A program made the position numbers and the translations under genes. A DNA stretch of 64,000 bases. Origin: JADFNB01 sp036397455. GTDB lineage: Bacteria; Gemmatimonadota; Gemmatimonadetes; Gemmatimonadales; GWC2-71-9. The notes beneath the pieces are model-generated. The model searched no databases. It saw only the letters and a list, made by a program, of their open reading frames with translations, and was not told the origin of the DNA. Location: assembly GCA_036397455.1 (NCBI GenBank), contig DASWIX010000025.1, positions 1 through 64,000 on the forward strand. The letters are read 5' to 3'. Of the stretch, positions 59,458 through 64,000 are shown piece by piece (position 1 is the stretch's first letter; every line of letters starts with the position of its first letter).

Positions 59458-61122
59458 CTAATCCAGCAGTTCCAGGTCCAGGGTTTCCGCCACCGCGTCG
59501 AGGGCCTGGTCCTTGGCGCGATACGCCTTCATCCGGTCGTCCCGATCGGATTGCTGATCCTGCCGGCGCAGCGGCGACCCTGCGGCAGGTTCCTCCGCGG
59601 CGGGCGAAGCCGGACGGAACCCGATTCGGACCGGGCCCCCCACGACGTCGGCGATGGCGTGCTCGATGATCCCGCGGTTCCGCTCCAAGCCGTGCAGGTG
59701 CACCGCGGAATCCGAGACCGCCACCATCACGCAATCTCCCTCGATGTCCGCCGGCTCCGCATGTTCCAGGGCCTCCGCCAGCATCCGGCGATGCCGTCCC
59801 ACGGCCTGCGTAATCGCCGCCCAACCGGCCTTGATCGACGCGATCGTCGGCACGGGTGCCGCGGCCCGCTCGGGGCGCGGCTCGGCTGCCCGCGCCGGTG
59901 GGGTCGGCGGCGGAGGGGGCGCCGGATCGGGCGGGTCGGTGGCCGGCTGGGCGGGGGCCGGGCCCGGCCCGGTCACGACCGCGCCGAGCCTCGTCAGCAC
60001 ATCCGCCAAGGCCACGGTCCGATCCAGCAGGGTCCAGCGCAACAACAGCGTCTCGACGTGGAGGCGCGGATTCGCGCCGCGGCGAATCGCCACCTCGGCA
60101 TCCTGCAACGTCTGCAGCATACGCAACACGTCTCCATGCGCGAAGTGTTCGGCGGACGCCCGGATGGTTTGCCGCAGGCCCTCGGTCATCCCGTCCGGTG
60201 TCCCGCCGAGCAACTGCAACATGACCCCGCGCATGACCTCTCCAAGGCCGTTGACGAACTCCGCCAGATCGGCGCCCGCGTCGGCCAATCGCGCGACGAA
60301 CGGAAACACCGCGTCCGGCTGTCGTGCGGCAACGAACTGCAACACCTCCCCATAGAGTTCGTCACCGATCAGACCCAGCGCGTCCCGCACACCCGCGGCC
60401 GTGACCGAGCCATCCCCAAAAGCCAACACCTGGTCGAGCACCGAAAGCGCGTCACGCATGCCCCCGGCCGCGACCCGCGCGATCAGGACGAGGGCGTCCT
60501 CCTCGGCGGTGACCTGCTCGCTGGATACCACGTGGCGCAGTCGATCGACGATGGTGTGCGGTCCGATGCGGCGAAAATCGAACCGTTGCACGCGGCTCAG
60601 CACCGGCGCCGCCGTATTGGCGATCTTGTGCGGTTCGGTCGTCGCGAAGACGAAGACCACGCGCGGCGGCGGTTCCTCGAGGATCTTCAACAGCGCATTC
60701 CATGCCTCCCGCGTGAGCATGTGCGCTTCATCGATGATGTATACCTTGTAGCGATCGGGACCGCTTGCCGCGTACATCGCGCGTTCGCGCAGTTCCCGCG
60801 CGTCGTCCACGCCGCGATTGCTGGCGGCATCGATCTCGACCACATCGAGGGTTGCAGCGCCCAACCAGATCCGCGTACAGGCATCGCAGGCGCCACAGGG
60901 CTCGCCGTCCGTCCGCTCCCCACCGCGCTCACAGTTGAGCGCCATGGCGAGGATGCGTGCGGCGGTGGTCTTGCCGACGCCGCGGGGACCGGTGAGGAGA
61001 TACGCGTGGGCAACGCGATGCTTGGCCACGGCGCCGCGCAACCCGGCGGCGATGTGTTCCTGTCCGGCAAGATCGCCGAACTGCGTGGGCCGGTACTTAC
61101 GCGCGAGAGCGGTATGGGTCAT
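59458..61122 (-). CDS. dnaX: DNA polymerase III subunits gamma/tau
   Basis: A 554-residue clamp-loader subunit. The AAA+ module has Walker A (GPRGVGKTTAAR), a four-Cys zinc module (NCERGG to CGACDAC), Walker B-type IIDEAHML, and the sensor segment FATTEPHKI. A helical collar domain (about 225-350) is followed by a Pro-rich linker around residues 400-430 and a tau-type C-terminal domain (PTIASIKAGWAAITQAVG). I see no A-rich or T-rich slippery heptamer, so only full-length tau is expected. The ATG at 61122 gives MTHTALARKYRP, the conserved opening. It lies ten bases after the SRP RNA gene and heads the ebfC-recR group. Confidence 0.95.
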   Translation of the reverse strand: MTHTALARKYRPTQFGDLAGQEHIAAGLRGAVAKHRVAHAYLLTGPRGVGKTTAARILAMALNCERGGERTDGEPCGACDACTRIWLGAATLDVVEIDAASNRGVDDARELRERAMYAASGPDRYKVYIIDEAHMLTREAWNALLKILEEPPPRVVFVFATTEPHKIANTAAPVLSRVQRFDFRRIGPHTIVDRLRHVVSSEQVTAEEDALVLIARVAAGGMRDALSVLDQVLAFGDGSVTAAGVRDALGLIGDELYGEVLQFVAARQPDAVFPFVARLADAGADLAEFVNGLGEVMRGVMLQLLGGTPDGMTEGLRQTIRASAEHFAHGDVLRMLQTLQDAEVAIRRGANPRLHVETLLLRWTLLDRTVALADVLTRLGAVVTGPGPAPAQPATDPPDPAPPPPPTPPARAAEPRPERAAAPVPTIASIKAGWAAITQAVGRHRRMLAEALEHAEPADIEGDCVMVAVSDSAVHLHGLERNRGIIEHAIADVVGGPVRIGFRPASPAAEEPAAGSPLRRQDQQSDRDDRMKAYRAKDQALDAVAETLDLELLD

Positions 61123-61132
61123 GAGTGGAAGT

Positions 61133-61229
61133 GCCCCAGGCAACCCGAAGCGACACGTGACATCGCTTAGCGCTGCTACCTGCACGGTCCTGACGCGATT
61201 CGCGCGCGCGCGCCCTCCGGACCTGGGGC
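61133..61229 (-). ncRNA. ffs: Small bacterial signal recognition particle RNA (4.5S type)
   Basis: On the minus strand GCCCCAGG at the 5' end and CCTGGGGC at the 3' end form a closing stem. Inside it, ATCGC and GCGAT flank the conserved SRP domain GTCAGGACC ... GGTAGCAGC, which matches the universal core (GTCAGG and AGCAGC around the apical hairpin). The apical loop reads GTGCA instead of the usual GGAA. Length is about 97 bases. TAGCTT at 61235-61240 ends six bases before the predicted 5' end and fits a -10 box. The position directly upstream of dnaX-ebfC-recR is the same as in other bacteria (scr-dnaX-yaaK-recR in Bacillus). This RNA works with Ffh to target membrane proteins. Confidence 0.82.
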
Positions 61230-61308
61230 TCCGAAAGCTACCCCCACCCCCCTGCCACGGCCACCCCGACGCGCTGCCCCCACGAGATGACCCGCCGCAA
61301 TCCCGGCA

Positions 61309-62178
61309 TCACGACAGCAGGGCCCGCTGCTCGCGCTGACGGCGCGCCAGATCGTACGTCTCGGCCACCTCACCCCCCGCAAGGAATACGAACGCCATCG
61401 CGTGTATCCAGAGTACGAACAGCAGGAGGGCGAGCGCGTTGGTGTCGGAGACCATGCGGTCCAAAGTCGCGAAGTTCGCCAGGTATATCGTGAAGAGTCG
61501 CTTGGCAATCTCGAACGCCAACGAGGCGACGACCGACGCCACAAGCGCGGTGTCCCAGCGCACCCGCCGGCTCGGGCTCACCGTGTACACGATAAAGAAG
61601 AGGGCAACGGCAAACGCGAACGCGGTGAGCCCCGCCACGAACCGACCGAACCACGGCGAGCGCAGGACCCACACGCTGACGAAGGTATTCCCCGCGATCA
61701 GGACCGCGCACAGGACCGCCATCGCGAGATCCAGCCCCTTTCCCACGATCCACGACCGCGTCTCTTCGGTATCGAAGACCTCGTTGAGGGCCGCCCGAAC
61801 CGACCCGAACAGACGCAGGGAAAACCACACGAACAGGGGAAGCCCGTACAGAGAGAGCCGTGCCCGGCTTTCGACAATGCCGGCGAAGGTTGCTTCGGCG
61901 GTGCCGAGCGGATCACCGGCCTCGTGTGCCGGGAGCAGCCGGCCGAACAGCGCCCCGACGTTCGCAATCGTGTCCCCTCCCCCGCCGACGACGTAGCCGA
62001 CGGCGGCCAGCAACACCAATGTGAGGGGAAACAGCCAGAGCAGCGTGTCGAAGGCGAGCCCGCTGGCCAGAAACGAGATGTTGTCCTCGTACCCGGCGAC
62101 GAGGACCCGCCGAACGAACCCGAGCGGCGAAAACGCCCAGCCGCCCCGCGGAGGGCTACGGGGCGCTGCGCGTGCCAC
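61309..62178 (-). CDS. YihY/BrkB-family inner-membrane protein
   Basis: A 289-residue protein with about six TM helices. Family markers are FLASGLAFDTLLWLFPLTLVLLAAVGY, the LPLFVWFSLRLFGSVRAALNEVFDTEE region (landmark, shortened here) and FVFLAGGEVAET near the end. The YihY/BrkB family is named after a Bordetella serum-resistance factor; in most bacteria its role is unknown, and it was once wrongly called RNase BN. The start is the GTG at 62178, eight bases after the stop of the YtxH-domain gene, so the two are one operon. Confidence 0.88.
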   Translation of the reverse strand: MARAAPRSPPRGGWAFSPLGFVRRVLVAGYEDNISFLASGLAFDTLLWLFPLTLVLLAAVGYVVGGGGDTIANVGALFGRLLPAHEAGDPLGTAEATFAGIVESRARLSLYGLPLFVWFSLRLFGSVRAALNEVFDTEETRSWIVGKGLDLAMAVLCAVLIAGNTFVSVWVLRSPWFGRFVAGLTAFAFAVALFFIVYTVSPSRRVRWDTALVASVVASLAFEIAKRLFTIYLANFATLDRMVSDTNALALLLFVLWIHAMAFVFLAGGEVAETYDLARRQREQRALLS

Positions 62179-62186
62179 GGTGTCCG

Positions 62187-62615
62187 TTACGCTTCGTCGC
62201 CGTCGTCGGACGCCGCGCCGGCCGGGGCCCGCTCGGCGCGGGCATCGGCCAACCGCCGCTCGAGCTCATCACGCGCCGTGCGCACGGCCGCCTTGCCCGC
62301 GTCGACCGCGTCCTTGGCGGACGCCCGCTTTTCCTCGATCCGCTGGCGCGCCTTCTGGAACCCGGCTTCGATGCTCGCTTTGGTGTGGTCGTACCCGGTC
62401 TCAACCGCCTCGTGCAGATCATCGAGCCGCTCGCCGGCTTCGGCGCGGAGTTTCCGGCTGCGCGCCCGGATCAGCTCCCGCGTCTCTGCGCCACTTTGGG
62501 GCGCGAGCAGCAACGCCAATCCCGCCCCGAAGGCGAGTCCCGCCAGGAACGCACCCACTCCACCGTTTGACCGCTCAATGACCACTACCGGCTGGTCGTC
62601 ATGACCCTGTCCCAT
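62187..62615 (-). CDS. YtxH-domain protein
   Basis: A 142-residue protein with a single N-terminal membrane helix in the YtxH pattern (GAFLAGLAFGAGLALLLAPQSGAETRELI) and a long charged coiled coil (RAEAGERLDDLHEAVE to DELERRLADARAE). YtxH proteins are small general-stress-linked envelope proteins of unknown mechanism. A textbook AGGAGG lies four bases before the ATG. It is followed directly by the YihY/BrkB gene, suggesting a shared envelope role. Confidence 0.87.
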   Translation of the reverse strand: MGQGHDDQPVVVIERSNGGVGAFLAGLAFGAGLALLLAPQSGAETRELIRARSRKLRAEAGERLDDLHEAVETGYDHTKASIEAGFQKARQRIEEKRASAKDAVDAGKAAVRTARDELERRLADARAERAPAGAASDDGDEA

Positions 62616-62689
62616 GGTTCCTCCTCATGCCCGACCGACGCTTCGTTCAGTCGTGACTCCACGGAACTTAGCCGGACGCCGGGGACGCG

Positions 62690-63463
62690 TCAAAAGGCGA
62701 CACACAACCCGTCGTACGCCGGCTCGATCCCCTCCGGTAGCCGCGCCGCCAGGTCGACGTGGCTCACCTTGTGGGTCAGGTGCGTGAGAATCGTGCGCTC
62801 CGCCCCGACCGCCCGCGCGACCTCGATCGCCTCGGGAATCGACAGGTGCGTCGGGTGGGGCCGCTCGAACAGGGCGTTCAGCACCAGGACGCGCACGCCG
62901 TGCAACCGCCCGATCGCTTCGGCCGGAACCGTCTTGACGTCCGTGACGTAGGCCGCCTCACCCACCCGGTACCCGAAGACCGTTGTGGCGCCATGCTCGA
63001 AGGCGAGGGGCAGCACGACCATGCCGGCGATGTCCACCGGTTCGCCTGCCGTCAGCGGGATCGGCACCAATTCGGGCTTGGACGTGCCCGGTGGCGCCAG
63101 CACCGTCTCGTCGAAGATGTAGTTGAATCGGTGGGCGATGCGCTCCAATGTCTCCGCCGGTCCGTAGACCGGCAGTCGGCCGCCGCGCACCGACAAAACG
63201 CGCAGATCGTCGATGCCGTGGATGTGGTCCGCATGGTCGTGGGTATACAGCACCGCGTCCACGGCGGGAATGCCGGCGCGGGTCAATTGCAGCCGCATTT
63301 CCGGTGGCGTATCGATGAGCAGGCGCGTCCCCGCATCGCTCTCGATGACCGCCGAGACCCGCGTTCGGCGGTCGCGTGGGTCCGAGGACGTGCACACCGC
63401 GCACGCGCAGCCGATCACCGGGACGCCGAACGAGGTCCCGGAGCCGAGAATCGTCAACTGCAC
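62690..63463 (-). CDS. Metallo-beta-lactamase-fold hydrolase (PhnP-like)
   Basis: A 257-residue MBL-fold enzyme. The first metal motif is THDHADHIHG, with the supporting Asp in LIDTPPE upstream and further ligands in YVTDVKT and LTHLTH. The N-terminal LGSGTSFGVPVIGCACAVC, with a Cys-rich loop, is typical of the PhnP-like (cyclic phosphodiesterase) branch, which processes ribosyl cyclic phosphates, though other phosphodiester substrates are possible. It starts with GTG one base after the pyruvate kinase stop, so the two are co-transcribed. Confidence 0.9.
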   Translation of the reverse strand: MQLTILGSGTSFGVPVIGCACAVCTSSDPRDRRTRVSAVIESDAGTRLLIDTPPEMRLQLTRAGIPAVDAVLYTHDHADHIHGIDDLRVLSVRGGRLPVYGPAETLERIAHRFNYIFDETVLAPPGTSKPELVPIPLTAGEPVDIAGMVVLPLAFEHGATTVFGYRVGEAAYVTDVKTVPAEAIGRLHGVRVLVLNALFERPHPTHLSIPEAIEVARAVGAERTILTHLTHKVSHVDLAARLPEGIEPAYDGLCVAF

Positions 63464-63464
63464 G

Positions 63465-64000
63465 TCACACGATCTCCACCTTCAGCAAGTTCGTCGTGCC
63501 CGGGACTTCAAACGGCACGCCGGCGGTGACGACGATCAGGTCGCCTGCCGCCGCATAGTGCTGGGTGAGCAGCGTGTCGCGGGCGCTGTCGAGCATCGCC
63601 TCGTAGCTGGGTACCTTGCTTGCCAACTCCGGCATCACGCCCCAGGTCAACGCGAGCTGCCGGCACGTCGGTGCTTCCGTTGACATGGCGACGATCGGAA
63701 CCCGCGGGCGATGCAACGCGATCTTCCGCGCGGTGAACCCGCTCTTGGTGAAGCACACGATCGCCGGCACGTCGAGCATCTCGGCCGCCGCGGTCGTCGC
63801 CAGCGCAATTGCGTCCTCGACCCCCGGGCGTCCGGCGGCGACATCCGCACGCCGGCGCCGAATGGCGCCACTCGTATCGGCCGCGACCGATCGTTCGATC
63901 TCCCCGATGATCCGGACCATCGCCTCCACCGACTCCACCGGATACGCCCCGATGGCCGTCTCCGCCGATAACATGACCGCGTCAGTGCCGTCGAGAATCG
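63465..64000 (-). CDS. pyk: Pyruvate kinase, C-terminal part (runs off the window)
   Basis: The visible 178 codons cover the end of the catalytic barrel and the whole C-terminal regulatory domain. The segment ILDGTDAVMLSAETAIG, read from the window edge, is the pyruvate kinase motif just after the active site. After it come the interdomain region and the Cys-containing AIVCFTKSGFTARKIAL and VPIVAMSTE segments of the PK C domain. The enzyme makes pyruvate and ATP from phosphoenolpyruvate and ADP. The N-terminal two thirds lie beyond position 64000. The gene ends one base before the MBL-fold gene. Confidence 0.93.
   Translation of the reverse strand, partial: ILDGTDAVMLSAETAIGAYPVESVEAMVRIIGEIERSVAADTSGAIRRRRADVAAGRPGVEDAIALATTAAAEMLDVPAIVCFTKSGFTARKIALHRPRVPIVAMSTEAPTCRQLALTWGVMPELASKVPSYEAMLDSARDTLLTQHYAAAGDLIVVTAGVPFEVPGTTNLLKVEIV

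Noticed and set aside
59458..61122. A programmed frameshift in dnaX producing gamma.
   Set aside because: No A6G-like or T-rich slippery heptamer is seen in the gene.

Overview
The window is GC-rich bacterial chromosome, densely coded on both strands. There is no rRNA, no recognisable tRNA, no CRISPR array and no insertion sequence. The gene set points to Gemmatimonadota. It holds an orphan FtsX-type permease of the ADOP family, FtsX/MacB permeases in numbers, TolB-propeller amidohydrolases, M28 and S9 peptidases with secretion signals, Ig-like (Big2) surface proteins and an MglA GTPase with an inserted segment. The phylum is an inference; no marker rRNA is present.

Layout. 1-814: no gene, but a perfect 24-bp palindrome. 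0.8-16.3 kb: orphan permease, serine hydrolase, HEAT-repeat exported protein, dUTPase, hybrid histidine kinase, ABC exporter, PP-loop ATPase, MFS transporter, a secreted Cys protein coupled to a propeller-thioredoxin fusion, a repeat-filled spacer, and hypoxanthine phosphoribosyltransferase. 16.3-26.0 kb (minus strand): M28 peptidase, Big2/haem-motif protein, MsrQ, MsrP, aminotransferase and a 1340-residue NtrY-like kinase. 26.0-36.1 kb (plus): creatininase-like enzyme, exported orphan, then a tripartite efflux operon of TolC, membrane fusion protein, one ATPase and four permeases in an A-B-A'-B' order. 36.1-42.8 kb (plus): LmbE-type deacetylase, cysteine desulfurase, MnmA, a small helical protein and a propeller-amidohydrolase. 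42.8-53.3 kb: OpuC-like osmolyte importer, small membrane protein, formamidase-like lipoprotein coupled to an S9 peptidase, KefB-type antiporter, a second copy of the dispersed repeat, histone-deacetylase-fold enzyme and a propeller lipoprotein. 53.3-64 kb (minus): dnaJ-grpE; then the housekeeping series SRP RNA-dnaX-ebfC-recR-orphan-mglB-mglA-pgsA-cinA; then YihY, YtxH, an MBL-fold hydrolase and the 3' part of pyruvate kinase, which runs off the window.

How the genes work together. Replication and repair (DnaX, RecR, EbfC), protein targeting (SRP RNA), phospholipid synthesis (PgsA) and polarity (MglA/MglB) are packed into one transcription unit. Cysteine desulfurase feeds sulfur to MnmA for tRNA thiolation. 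MsrP/MsrQ repair oxidised methionine outside the cytoplasm. The efflux operon appears to have grown by duplication of a permease pair. Many genes are joined by ATGA or GTGA stop-start overlaps, so translational coupling is common.

The most unusual items are the A-B-A'-B' permease operon, an SRP RNA gene whose apical loop reads GUGCA where GGAA is expected, the MglA insertion, the secreted Cys-protein/thioredoxin-propeller pair, the two-unit HEAT periodicity and the dispersed hairpin repeat. All functions are read from sequence motifs without database searches.
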